Shown in pieces: positions 25,135-34,672 of a stretch of DNA of 64,000 nt. The DNA comes from Halorhabdus sp. CBA1104 (GTDB lineage: Archaea > Halobacteriota > Halobacteria > Halobacteriales > Haloarculaceae). The notes under the pieces are model-generated. The model did not search any database. It was not told where the DNA came from and saw only the letters and a program-made list of their open reading frames with translations. Positions within the stretch are counted from its first letter, which is position 1; each line of letters opens with the position of its first letter. Made by a program: the position numbers and the translations under genes. The stretch is from assembly GCF_009690625.1 (NCBI RefSeq), contig NZ_CP033878.1, forward strand, positions 992,001-1,056,000. Direction: 5' to 3'.

Positions 25135-27150
25135 CTACGAAGGGGCGTCAGTGTCGATTCGTCGGACAGTAACGTCTTCAAATGTAGCTGTCGTGGCTCG
25201 TCGGGCGACAGCACTGCAAGTTGCCAATCCGACCAAGACTTCTTTGGCCAGCGGGACGTGTCGCTGGTCGATCAGATTCCAAGTGGCTCCGTCCCGTGAT
25301 ACCGAGCAGGTGAGCACGTCGCCCTCTCGGTCGATTCGGAGCCATTCGTAGTCGTCGTTGGCCTCCTCGAGGTGCTGGGATGTCGTTTTGGTTCCTGGTC
25401 GATCACACCAGAGCAGTTCAGTCCCGTGTTCGGCTGTCCGCCCAACGAACCCATGCAGCGAGTCTTCATCGAGCGAGTTACGGACCATGACCCCGCCCTT
25501 ACTGTACGGACCGACGGCCTCGAGATCGGCAACGTGGGCTTGGATTCGCGCGTCACCGGCAACTCGCGTGAAGACGTAGTGAAACTCGTTTTCCGGGCCC
25601 GAGATGTCCGCTCCAGCGCCCGTGATCGACCACGTTTGGGCATTCGGATCGTATATCGCGTCACCTGCGCTGACCGGGTTGCCGACATCAGTCGCAGTGG
25701 TGAGCGAGACGGATTCGCCAGTCTGGACGTTCCGATCCGGCTCGGTTACCGAGAGGACGTTCGTAATTTCGAATCGTGCGCCGCCCTCGGAACTGTCGCA
25801 GACTTCGATGGTCCAATCGTGTGAATCGACGACGTCTTGGACCATCGCCAGACCGATACCGCTTCCATCGTCGGCCGTGGTGTGGCCGTGTTCGAAGATA
25901 GCGTCCCGATCGTCGGGCGGGATCCCAGGCCCGTCATCTTCGAGAAAGAAGCCTGCATTGAGCGGCCCGACCGTCACGGTCACGTCAGAGCCCCCGTGAT
26001 CGATAGCGTTTCGAAGCAGGTTCTCCAAGAGAGGGCGAAACTCGCCTTTGGCCGCATTGATGTACATATCTTGAGGGAGTTCGAGTTCGAGAGTGGCCTC
26101 GCCTGTCTCGAGGTTCTCCCAGATCGTCCGGATGGGTTCGACGATCGGGACTTCGTGAAGCCGTAGCTGGTCTTCTCGCTCCCGCCGAGCCAGAATCTTG
26201 ATATCGTCGATCATGCGGTCCATGCGATCGAGGGCGCCTTGCACCTCCGCGAAACTCGCTTCCTGGCCGTCCCGCGCAAGGTCAAGGTGACCACTGGCGA
26301 CCTGCAGCGGGCTTTTGAGGTCGTGTGCGATGTAGTCCGAAAACGCTTCGAGTCGCTTGGATTGTCTGGCTAGCTGCTGTTTGAGTCTCACCCGGTCGGT
26401 GACTTGCTGGGAGAACCCGACGAGTCCGCGTATATCACCGGTTTCGTCCCGCCAGGGGAGCTTCGTGTATTCGATCCAGAACGGGCTCTCCTCGCCGTAT
26501 TGTTTGACCTCCTGGTGGATCGGGTCGCCTCCGAGAACCTGCATATCGTCGGCATACCACTGCTCGCCGAGGTTGAACCGCCCAGCGTACAGTTCACGGT
26601 CCGTCCGACCGCGTGCCTCCTGGTCGCTTGGCCCAGTCAACCCCGAAAACAACTGCAGGAAGCGAGCTTGGTCGTCTTTGACCATGACCGTGTACTCGAG
26701 GTTCTCGAACAGCGTTTCGATGGCATCTGTCTTGAGAGTCTCTTCGAAAGATTGTAAGTGCGCCTCGACCTGCGTGCGGACCGTCTCGGGAAGCGTCTCT
26801 CGATGGGACGGCGGGACGACCGCGGTGACGGGCCCGCCGGTCGCTGCAACGAGCTCGGGGTCGAGAGTCTCGGCGTTGATAACGACTGGTGGCTCGATCG
26901 CAGTCTCGGCGAGTTTCCGAGCAAGATCAACGCCCCGTGATGCGGGCAACTCTTGGTCCGCCACGACACAACAGACGGACTCGTCGACGGCGCGACGTGC
27001 CTGGCGTCCCGTCTCGACGTGTTCGACTCGATAGAAATTGTCGTCCGGCGACAGCGCCCGAGTGAGCGGCGCCGCTTCGTCGCTCGCACCGACGAGCAAA
27101 ACAGTGGGCTCTTGGTTCAAATAGTGATACGCGAACTCCACAGTGCCCAA
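25135..27150 (-). CDS. Histidine kinase: receiver-like + PAS + HisKA/HATPase + C-terminal DUF1349-like domain
   Basis: A 671-aa soluble sensor kinase. Residues 15-100 look like a receiver domain, with Asp65 in VVADQELPAS as the possible phosphoacceptor. A PAS domain spans about 145-250. The HisKA box has the phosphorylated His276 in DYIAHDLKSPLQ. The ATPase core shows LLENLLRNAIDHG (N box), DDGPGIP (G1) and DGSGIGLAMVQD (G2). After it comes a 170-residue beta-rich domain (about 500-665) with WSITGAGADISGPENEFHYV, GGVMVRNSLD and LIDQRHVPLAKEVLVGLA, typical of DUF1349/LamG-like sandwiches usually found in extracellular glycan-related proteins. No membrane segment is visible, so this domain should be cytoplasmic here. 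No response regulator gene is adjacent. Confidence 0.9.
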   Translation of the reverse strand: MGTVEFAYHYLNQEPTVLLVGASDEAAPLTRALSPDDNFYRVEHVETGRQARRAVDESVCCVVADQELPASRGVDLARKLAETAIEPPVVINAETLDPELVAATGGPVTAVVPPSHRETLPETVRTQVEAHLQSFEETLKTDAIETLFENLEYTVMVKDDQARFLQLFSGLTGPSDQEARGRTDRELYAGRFNLGEQWYADDMQVLGGDPIHQEVKQYGEESPFWIEYTKLPWRDETGDIRGLVGFSQQVTDRVRLKQQLARQSKRLEAFSDYIAHDLKSPLQVASGHLDLARDGQEASFAEVQGALDRMDRMIDDIKILARREREDQLRLHEVPIVEPIRTIWENLETGEATLELELPQDMYINAAKGEFRPLLENLLRNAIDHGGSDVTVTVGPLNAGFFLEDDGPGIPPDDRDAIFEHGHTTADDGSGIGLAMVQDVVDSHDWTIEVCDSSEGGARFEITNVLSVTEPDRNVQTGESVSLTTATDVGNPVSAGDAIYDPNAQTWSITGAGADISGPENEFHYVFTRVAGDARIQAHVADLEAVGPYSKGGVMVRNSLDEDSLHGFVGRTAEHGTELLWCDRPGTKTTSQHLEEANDDYEWLRIDREGDVLTCSVSRDGATWNLIDQRHVPLAKEVLVGLATCSAVARRATTATFEDVTVRRIDTDAPS

Positions 27151-27390
27151 CCGTTCCGCGTCGGGCCACGTTAATCCTCCCCCACGTGTAGCATATCAGG
27201 AATATCGTGCGCGGGCCCGATCGGAACCGATCGAAGGCCCGGGCACCCAGAGAGTGAGTACGATTGTCCGCAAGGCCATGCGATGGACAAACACAGCCAC
27301 AACTATTGAACAGCAGGCGTTCCACCACTCAGATATGGACACACAGCCGAAAGTGCAGGCGGATGCAGCTCGGGTTCGGGAGGGTGCATA

Positions 27391-28218
27391 ATGGCTGGCG
27401 TGCGAGAGCCGGCAGTCGCCGGCCGGTTCTACGCCAGCCAGGCAGAGGCGCTACAGGAGCAATTGCGCGCCTGCTACGATCACCAAATCGGTCCAGGGAC
27501 TCGTCCATCCCCACCAGCGGGGACACCGGCTGTCGCGGGCCTTCTCACACCCCACGCTGGGCTGCCGTTTTCGGGGCCTGTCGCCGCCCATGCCTACGCC
27601 GCCCTTGGTACCGGAGGGACACCGGAGACGGTCGTCGTCATCGGCCCGAATCACACCGGGATCGGTGCGAACATCGCGATCCCAGGGCACGACGCGTGGC
27701 AAACGCCGCTGGGCACGGTCCCAATCGACGGGACAGTTCGCGAGCAGCTCGTCGAGACGACTGACGCGACGGTCGATGATCGAGCACACGCCCGAGAGCA
27801 CGCGACCGAAGTCCAACTCCCCTTCCTCCAAGAGCTGTACGATTCCGTCTCGGTCCTCCCGATCAGCCTCCGGCAACAGGACGAAGCCACGGCCCGAGAG
27901 CTGGGGAGTGCAATCGCCGAGACACTCACCGAACGAACAGTCCTGATCGCGTCGTCGGATTTCACGCACTACGAACCCCACGACGTCGCGATGGCACGTG
28001 ACGAACTGGCGTTAGACCCGATCCGCGAGCACGACCCGGACGCACTGATCGAGACAGTCGAGCGCGAAGCCCTCTCTGTCTGTGGGTACGGGGCGATCGC
28101 GACACTGCTGTATGCCCTCGAGGGAAGCGTCGACGTTCTCGCCCACGCGAGTAGCGGAGAGACGGCCGGTTCGATGGCAGAAGTCGTCGGATACGGCGCC
28201 GTCGCAATCGAGTCCTGA
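27391..28218 (+). CDS. MEMO1 family protein
   Basis: A 275-aa protein of the MEMO family, related to LigB-type dioxygenases. It opens with VREPAVAGRFYAS and has LLTPHAGLPFSGPVAAHAY, VVVIGPNHTG, REHATEVQLPFLQ and SSDFTHYEP, which carry the His and Cys that form a metal site in homologues. The biochemical role is uncertain; human MEMO1 binds copper or iron, and archaeal members are often linked to a radical SAM partner not seen here. A short frame of 18 codons (27335-27391, beginning MDTQPKVQ) overlaps the MEMO start by one base (TAATG) and may be a leader peptide. Confidence 0.9.
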   Translation: MAGVREPAVAGRFYASQAEALQEQLRACYDHQIGPGTRPSPPAGTPAVAGLLTPHAGLPFSGPVAAHAYAALGTGGTPETVVVIGPNHTGIGANIAIPGHDAWQTPLGTVPIDGTVREQLVETTDATVDDRAHAREHATEVQLPFLQELYDSVSVLPISLRQQDEATARELGSAIAETLTERTVLIASSDFTHYEPHDVAMARDELALDPIREHDPDALIETVEREALSVCGYGAIATLLYALEGSVDVLAHASSGETAGSMAEVVGYGAVAIES

Positions 28219-28233
28219 GCAGCCCGGCGCTGT

Positions 28234-29487
28234 CTACACTGGCTCGCCGAGCGCGTACACTGTGTTGTGGCCGGTGATTTCGACGGTGACAAAATCACCG
28301 AGCGACAGCCCCATCGTTTCCGCTTTCGGGACGGCGACCTGTCGGTGAGCTTCGTCGTAGCCCACCAGTGACTCCTCGGTCCCGTCTTCGACGAGGAGGA
28401 GTCGCTGGTTCTCACCGACCATCGCCTCGTGGGCCGCGCCGACGACATCCATTTTCACCTCGGTCATAGCTTTCGAGCGCTCTTTTTTCACCGTGCCGCC
28501 CAGACCGTCCAACTGGGCGGCATCGGTGCCCGGTCGCTTCGAGAACCGGGTGACGTTGAGCTTCTCGGGTTCGACCGCCCGGAGGAGATCCAAACTCGCT
28601 TGGAAATCGGCGTCGCTCTCGGTCGGGAAGCCGACGATGAAGTCGGTCGCGAGCGTCCAGTAGTCCAGGTGTTCGTCGAACGCGGCGACGATCTCTTCGA
28701 ATTGCGGGCGGCGATGTCGGCGTCGCATATCCGAGAGCACGTCGTCACTGCCCGACTGGACGGGCGCGTGCAGGAAGTTGTACAGTTCGTCGTACTCGGC
28801 GAAGACGGCAGCGAGTTCGTCGGCCATCCCATAGACGCCTTTCGGGTTCGCCATGCCGACCCGGACACGGAACTCCCCGGGCAGTTCACAGATCCGCCCA
28901 AGCAGCTCTGGGAGTTTCCGTTCACCGTCTTCCAATCCATAGACGCCGGTGTCTTGGCCCGTGATCCGAAGCTCCCGTGCGCCGGCGTCGAGCAGTTGGC
29001 GGGCTTTCTCGACGTTGTGGGCGACGGGCGGGGAATCGATCGTCCCGGTCGCGTGTTTCGTGATGCAATAGGAACAATCCGAGAGACAGCCACGAGCGAT
29101 CGGGAGGATCCCGGTCACACCATCCAGGAGGACGTCAGTATCGGGCGTCACTGTCGGACACTCGCCGTTGCGAACGTACTCGGGGACGTCATCCCAGTGG
29201 AGGATCTCGGCATCGATGCCGGCGTCCCGAAAGGCCTCGTCCTGGGCCAGGGCCATACAGCCCGTGATGACGAGATCCGCGGGCGTCTGTTCGTCGAGTT
29301 CCGCGGCCCGCCGGAGCATATTGCGCTCCGTCTTCTCGACGACGGTACAGGTGTTGAGAATCGCGACGTCCGCCTGAGATGGATCGTCGACCGGGTGGTG
29401 GCCCCCATCGCGGAGCGACCGCTCGATCGCCTGGCTCTCGCCACGATTTGACGTACAGCCGTACGTCTCGATGTGATATCGGGCCAT
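28234..29487 (-). CDS. tRNA t6A37 methylthiotransferase (archaeal MtaB/CDKAL1-like)
   Basis: A 417-aa radical SAM enzyme that adds a methylthio group to t6A at tRNA position 37. The N-terminal MTTase domain has the three cluster Cys in ETYGCTSN, ILNTCTVV and VITGCMA. The radical SAM motif is ARGCLSDCSYC (C-x3-C-x2-C). The C-terminal TRAM domain runs from about residue 355 and includes SLVGYDEAHRQVAVPK. Length and order match archaeal and eukaryotic e-MtaB. It converges with the MEMO gene, 15 bases apart. Confidence 0.92.
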   Translation of the reverse strand: MARYHIETYGCTSNRGESQAIERSLRDGGHHPVDDPSQADVAILNTCTVVEKTERNMLRRAAELDEQTPADLVITGCMALAQDEAFRDAGIDAEILHWDDVPEYVRNGECPTVTPDTDVLLDGVTGILPIARGCLSDCSYCITKHATGTIDSPPVAHNVEKARQLLDAGARELRITGQDTGVYGLEDGERKLPELLGRICELPGEFRVRVGMANPKGVYGMADELAAVFAEYDELYNFLHAPVQSGSDDVLSDMRRRHRRPQFEEIVAAFDEHLDYWTLATDFIVGFPTESDADFQASLDLLRAVEPEKLNVTRFSKRPGTDAAQLDGLGGTVKKERSKAMTEVKMDVVGAAHEAMVGENQRLLLVEDGTEESLVGYDEAHRQVAVPKAETMGLSLGDFVTVEITGHNTVYALGEPV

Positions 29488-29642
29488 CCGCTATCCATGT
29501 CTACGGGTACGCGAACAAAAGGGCGACGCATCGAAGGCGACTCAATCGCCAGTGCAGCCCGTCAGAAGCCAGAATAGCGGCAATCGAGGCCGCAATCGCT
29601 TCTCAAAACAGTTAACTGTCGCTCACCAAATCATCCACTTGC

Positions 29643-31529
29643 ATGTCACGACTGCAGCGAGCCGTCCTGATTGTAGTCCTCCTTGGATTGGTGGGGAGTT
29701 CGACAGTTGGGGCGATCGGGATTGCAGAACGCGGAGAACCGATAGCAAACGAAACGAGTGGTGCCCAAGACGCGTACGTCGCCGACGACGGGGACGTCGT
29801 GCTGGTCTTCGAAGAGAATGATTCGACCCCCGGGAACGGGCACCTCGGCATGAACGTCGAGAAAGGCCTCGCCTATGGAATCTACGAGTGGGCGGCGGTC
29901 GAATCGAACGTCACCGGGTCGATGACGATGGCCGCCAATCGCTCGCGGCTCAACGGGTCGGGAACGATCTCCGCCCCGCGGCCGGACGCCCTCGAAGAGC
30001 TCGACGTCGACGTCCAGAGTCGCCAGACCGAAGATGTCGCCAAGAGTGACGCGACGGTGGACGCAACCATCGCGCTCCCGGACGACAGCAAGATGCTCGC
30101 CGCCATTTTCAGTCAGGCCCAAACGAGTGGTGAGATCTACACGAGCGGCACGCGACTCTCGACTGCGGGGACAGCGAACCTCTCGATGATGCTACCCGGT
30201 ACGTCTTCGACCAGCGTCGACTATCGATTGCGTGCCACCGAGGACGGCCACGTCCTCGAGGTCGCCCGCGAGAGTCACGTCACCGGACGGAACGCCGATC
30301 GGTGGGCGACCCGCGAGCGGGCTGCCGACCGGCTCCGCCGACAGTTCGAAAGCATTTCCTCGATGGACGGGACATCGAGTGCGGTCTCCCTCGATACCTA
30401 TGCCTTCGAGCGAACGAACGATGGAGCGACTCTAGAACTTGCGTACACGGTCGAAATCGAAGGCCTCAACGAGATGCTGCAACAGGCCGTCACGGACGGG
30501 TTGGCCACTCAGACAGGAGGTGCTGACCAGTCTTTCGGGCCGACGACTGACGCGATCAGCGACAGCCTGGCGAACGTTTCGATCGATCGAGCCGTCGTCA
30601 CTGCCGACCTGGGATCGAGCGGTGGCAATGTGAGTTGGAACCTGACGGTCGACAACTACGACGGTCTCGCACGGGCGTATTTCACGGCCATGGAAGCGTC
30701 CGTCGAGGGGAACGTCTCAGACCGCATCGACAACTTCCGTTCCCAACTCGACGCCATGGCGGCCGCAGAATTCTCGCGGACCCTCTCTTGGAACAGTACG
30801 GTCGAGTCGACAGACGAGGGAACGATCGAACTCGACCTCGACGCCAAGACGCGAACGACAAACTGGGAGACGTTGGTCACTGAGCGACAAGACCACGATC
30901 TGCCGCCGATCGGTACCCAGCGGTTTTCGCTCCAGATGGCAGCCACTGACGATCGGATCGACGGGAACGGCTCGTTTTGGGTCCAGCAGGCGAACCTCTA
31001 CAATCGGACGATGGAGAGCTATCAACAGTCCGTAGCACAGTCGACGACGGCACCCGTCGAGTGGCTCGGTGACCTCGAAGCGGCTGGATTCAAGGGGGCA
31101 CGCCTCGATGCGTCGGTGAATCGATCTGGTGCTGTCCTCGAAGGAGGTATGGCCTTCGAGAATCTCTCGGCGATCACGAGTCAGGTCGCGGACCGAACAG
31201 GCAACGGGACCATCGAGCGAGCGTACGTCGAACAGGCCGACAACGGGACGACGGCCTATCTCCGGATGGCCAACGCCGTCGATAGTGAGTCCAACGAGTC
31301 TGCTGTTCGCCAGTTGGAAATGGTCTCAGAAGAAACGACGGTTCACTCATCGGACGAATGGGACCAGGAGTCGGCGTCGTTCCCGACGATGGACGCCCAG
31401 TCAGTGCGTTCGTACGTCCCCAACGCCGCAGCTTCTGAGTCGGGCGACCTCCCGCTGCCCTTGCTGGGCGGCGGCGCCGGTGTCGCGGTGCTGGCCGCAG
31501 GCGCGGTCGTCTACGTCTGGCGGCGGTGA
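29643..31529 (+). CDS. Large secreted, membrane-anchored surface protein
   Basis: A 628-aa protein with an N-terminal signal peptide (MSRLQRAVLIVVLLGLVGSS) and a C-terminal hydrophobic helix followed by WRR, so it should sit on the outer face of the cell membrane with a large extracellular domain. Many N-glycosylation sequons (for example NVTGS, NGSG, NLSM, NVSW, NGTT) support export. The body is rich in beta-type sequence and acidic residues. I do not recognise a named domain. No operon partner is close; a promoter should lie in the AT-rich bases near 29600. Confidence 0.8.
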   Translation: MSRLQRAVLIVVLLGLVGSSTVGAIGIAERGEPIANETSGAQDAYVADDGDVVLVFEENDSTPGNGHLGMNVEKGLAYGIYEWAAVESNVTGSMTMAANRSRLNGSGTISAPRPDALEELDVDVQSRQTEDVAKSDATVDATIALPDDSKMLAAIFSQAQTSGEIYTSGTRLSTAGTANLSMMLPGTSSTSVDYRLRATEDGHVLEVARESHVTGRNADRWATRERAADRLRRQFESISSMDGTSSAVSLDTYAFERTNDGATLELAYTVEIEGLNEMLQQAVTDGLATQTGGADQSFGPTTDAISDSLANVSIDRAVVTADLGSSGGNVSWNLTVDNYDGLARAYFTAMEASVEGNVSDRIDNFRSQLDAMAAAEFSRTLSWNSTVESTDEGTIELDLDAKTRTTNWETLVTERQDHDLPPIGTQRFSLQMAATDDRIDGNGSFWVQQANLYNRTMESYQQSVAQSTTAPVEWLGDLEAAGFKGARLDASVNRSGAVLEGGMAFENLSAITSQVADRTGNGTIERAYVEQADNGTTAYLRMANAVDSESNESAVRQLEMVSEETTVHSSDEWDQESASFPTMDAQSVRSYVPNAAASESGDLPLPLLGGGAGVAVLAAGAVVYVWRR

Positions 31530-31733
31530 GTGGCTGACCCGGCGAGTCGGCGCTATCGACGGAAAATATTTTTTGTTCGCCATGTCCACAGTAATTGGCC
31601 CAAAGCCCTCTGAGCGCCGATAGCCGCGGGACGATCCGATAGCAAACAGTGGGCCGTGGCCAGTGTGTGGCCTTGACAGTCTCTTGTCGATGAGACCGGA
31701 ACGTTTTCCACAGAGCCAAAAGGGATATGACAT

Positions 31734-32594
31734 ATGCCGCTATTGCCAAGCGGACTCGTTGTGCCGGATCTGCCGTACCTCCTCGCGCTCGGGTTGGGCG
31801 GGTTGCTGACAACAGTCTTTCTCGTGGGGATCGAACCGCCCGTGAGGAAAGGCCACGTGGTCGCGTTCGTCCCCTGGATCGCAGTGGGGGGTATCAGCCA
31901 CGCGTTGTATCAACTATCGGTGCCGCCGACGGTAACCAGTCCACCGGGGCTGTATCCGGAGTGGGTCGCGCCATTGTTCTCAGCACCGGCAGTGTACGTG
32001 ACGATCTACGTTGTCGTCGGTGGCGTTTGGCTCGCACTGACCATGGTTGGGGCCTTGAGCGGCCGTCTCGATCGTGTGGGGACGTACCTGGGTGCTGTCG
32101 GGACTGGCGTGTTGCTCGTCTTCCTCGGGGCGATCGTCTGGCAAGGACTCGGTGACGCTCTCGACTTTTCGCCCCTGTGGCCGATCGTCGGCTTCATCAT
32201 CGCCGTGCCACTGTCTGGCATCACGTACGCACTGGTTAGTATTCGGTGGACGACACAGGCCGCCCGTGCCGGATTGGCCGGTGGCAGTGTCGTCTTCGCA
32301 CACGCCTTCGACGGCATCACGACAGCGATCGGCACAGACATTTTGGATGTGACCGAGCGAAGCCCCCTTCCCGAAGCGATCATGGACTTTGCGGCGTCGT
32401 TACCGACGGCGGAGTATCTCGGCTCTGGCTGGTTGTTCGTCCTCGTGAAACTGGTGGTGGCCGGTCTCATCGTGGTCGCAATCGCGGACACGCTCGATGA
32501 ACACCCCATACAGGGGAGTCTCCTGTTGGTGTTCGTCACGGCGGTCGGTCTGGGGCCGGCCGCGAACAACTTCGTCATCTTCACGCTCGGGTGA
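31734..32594 (+). CDS. DUF63 family membrane protein
   Basis: A 286-aa protein with about eight hydrophobic segments. It matches the archaeal DUF63 family through VGGISHALYQL, FAHAFDGITTAIGTD and GLGPAANNFV near the C terminus, where conserved His and Asp residues lie inside membrane segments. The function of the family is unknown. ATG 31734 follows a short AT-containing stretch, and the gene stands alone. Confidence 0.87.
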   Translation: MPLLPSGLVVPDLPYLLALGLGGLLTTVFLVGIEPPVRKGHVVAFVPWIAVGGISHALYQLSVPPTVTSPPGLYPEWVAPLFSAPAVYVTIYVVVGGVWLALTMVGALSGRLDRVGTYLGAVGTGVLLVFLGAIVWQGLGDALDFSPLWPIVGFIIAVPLSGITYALVSIRWTTQAARAGLAGGSVVFAHAFDGITTAIGTDILDVTERSPLPEAIMDFAASLPTAEYLGSGWLFVLVKLVVAGLIVVAIADTLDEHPIQGSLLLVFVTAVGLGPAANNFVIFTLG

Positions 32595-32881
32595 CCTGAC
32601 CCACAGCAACCGTCGAGCCAGACTGTTCGTTCCTGTTACTCTCGGGTGTGGAAGTTCGGCGATGGCAAAACAGCCACACTGGTCGAACCCGGCGACCGCC
32701 CTCAGACTGCATTGGTTCCGGATGGTCGCGGGTGCGTCGCCAAGATCAGCCAGTGTACAGTGGCCGAAGCAATCACACACAATGGCGAGTAAATTTCGAG
32801 CGACTGGACGAATTCAGACTCTGACGGTCTCCGCTGCGGCCGTGGGCTCGAAGGGCTACAGCAGTATGCACGTCGGTTCGG

Positions 32882-34048
32882 TCAGATCTCGGATTCGTCT
32901 TCGACTTCGAGTAATCGATCGGCAATCGCTTCCATCCCCATCCCGCCCATAGCCGACTGCACGAGGAGGTGGCCACCGATAACAGCGGGGCTGATGACCG
33001 AGTGTGCACCGGCCCGACGGAGTTTCTCGATGTTCTCTCGATCAGTGGCGGCAGCGACGATCCGTGCGTCCGGGTTGAGTTGGCTCGCTGTCAAGATGCC
33101 GAGTGCGTCTTGAGCGTCGTCGTTCGTTGCCACCAAGACGGCGCGTGCGCGTTCGATCCCAGCGCGTTGGAGCGGCTCTTCGTCGCTTGGATCGCCGACG
33201 ATGGCGTTGATGTCGCGATTTCCGAGCATCGTCGCGGTCTCCTCGTCGGGTGTGACGACGATGAAGTTGACCGTTGCCTGCAGTTCTTCGAGAATCGGTT
33301 CCGTGAGATCGCCGTAGCCAAGCACGAGGACGTGATCCTCGAGTTGGTCGAGTTGTGAGCGGGTCATCGTACCGAGTGCTGCTGCGAGTCGTGCCTGGAT
33401 GAGTGGGCCGATAAGCGAGCCCAGTGCGAGGGCAAACGATGCCGTCCCGAGCAGGACCACCGACAGTGCAAACAGTCGCACACCGTCGCTCCCCGACGGG
33501 ATCGCGTCACCGTACCCAACTGTCGAGGCCGTCACGATCGTATAGTAGAGGGCGTCCGTCAGCGTCTGGACACCCTCGAAGCTGTCTCGGAGGGTGTAGG
33601 TCCCGATCGTCCCGTAGGACAGAGTCCCGACGAGGGCAGCCAGGGCAGCGAGTTGGGCCGTCGAGAGGTCGATCGTCCGATCGAATCGTCGGTAGCTCAC
33701 CAGCACCGTCGGCATCGAAAGTATTGATAGCCCGATCAACGGGAGCGACGCGACGTTCGTCTGGACGAGCCCCTGCAGAGCCGTCACCGGCAAGAGGATC
33801 ATCGTCGAGAACCACGCCGAGCGAAGCCGATGGCGCAGGCCATATGCCGAACCGAGCATCAGAAAGCCCGTGAGTGCGCCGGTAAAGCCGGCCGTCCGCT
33901 GAATCGTCGGCGGCACGATAGCGGAAAGCGGCCCGGAGATGGACTGTGCGCCGACGTTGATCAGACCAGTGGCTACCGAGAGGACGGCGACAGCAGCCGT
34001 CAGGTAGATCGCCGGCCTGGGACCGAGCCAGTCCCGTAGCTCGTCCAT
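32882..34048 (-). CDS. Potassium channel with RCK/TrkA-N domain
   Basis: A 388-aa protein. The N-terminal half has about four to six hydrophobic segments and ends with a pore loop containing the K+ selectivity filter TVGYGDAIP. The C-terminal half is an RCK domain with a Rossmann-type motif VLGYGDLTEPILEEL, an acidic strand end, and DRENIEKLRRAGAHSVISP, typical of TrkA-N/RCK regulators of K+ flux. The pre-pore membrane segments are longer than in two-TM MthK. ATG 34048 is preferred because the upstream in-frame codons overlap the promoter region. It is relevant to osmotic and ionic balance in a halophile. Confidence 0.9.
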   Translation of the reverse strand: MDELRDWLGPRPAIYLTAAVAVLSVATGLINVGAQSISGPLSAIVPPTIQRTAGFTGALTGFLMLGSAYGLRHRLRSAWFSTMILLPVTALQGLVQTNVASLPLIGLSILSMPTVLVSYRRFDRTIDLSTAQLAALAALVGTLSYGTIGTYTLRDSFEGVQTLTDALYYTIVTASTVGYGDAIPSGSDGVRLFALSVVLLGTASFALALGSLIGPLIQARLAAALGTMTRSQLDQLEDHVLVLGYGDLTEPILEELQATVNFIVVTPDEETATMLGNRDINAIVGDPSDEEPLQRAGIERARAVLVATNDDAQDALGILTASQLNPDARIVAAATDRENIEKLRRAGAHSVISPAVIGGHLLVQSAMGGMGMEAIADRLLEVEDESEI

Positions 34049-34249
34049 ACCCAGAGTTCCGACTGGGAGCGAATAAAATCCGTCGCCTGCGATCGCCGAC
34101 ACTGACCTGAGACTGGTCTCCCCTGGGAGCTCTCGTCTCGACCACGCTCGAATTGGGGCACAGTGACCGAAACGACTGATACAAGCAGACCGAGACCGGA
34201 GTGAGTGCAGCCCGGAACGTTCATTCCGTCGGCGGTCCCCAGATTACCT

Positions 34250-34531
34250 ATGCACGTAACCTGGCGACTCTTTGCCACGCTGGGCGAAGCGGCCGGTGAC
34301 AACGAGGTGTCCGTCGACGTTTCGGGAGACCCGACTGTTGCTACCGCGATCGAGGCTCTCTTTGAAGCGTATCCCGCCGTCGCCGAGGAAGCTCGTGACG
34401 ACGAGCAGGGTGTCTACGAACACGTTCGAACGCTCCACGACGGCGAAGACGTCGAAGAGCCGCTACAATCCGAGCGCGAGGTTACACGCGGAGACGAGCT
34501 CGCGCTGTTTCCGCCGGTCAGTGGCGGGTGA
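34250..34531 (+). CDS. Ubiquitin-like SAMP/MoaD-family protein
   Basis: A 93-aa beta-grasp protein ending in the diglycine PPVSGG. Such proteins are activated by an E1-like UbaA enzyme and act as a sulfur carrier for molybdopterin or as a protein modifier (SAMP1-like) in haloarchaea. The N terminus MHVTWRLFATLGEAAG is MoaD-like. ATG 34250 is chosen because the strand begins there. It stands alone upstream of the convergent gatD. Confidence 0.88.
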   Translation: MHVTWRLFATLGEAAGDNEVSVDVSGDPTVATAIEALFEAYPAVAEEARDDEQGVYEHVRTLHDGEDVEEPLQSEREVTRGDELALFPPVSGG

Positions 34532-34672
34532 GCGAGCGCTGGGTAGCAGACGTCAGCATCGACGCCCGCAGCGATCGAGCAAAGGCGTTCTGGGTCGGCG
34601 TGGTTGTTCCAACTGCTGGCAACGCAAGTCGAGACCAGAAAATCAGTTACACGAACAGGCTGATTGGTGTCG

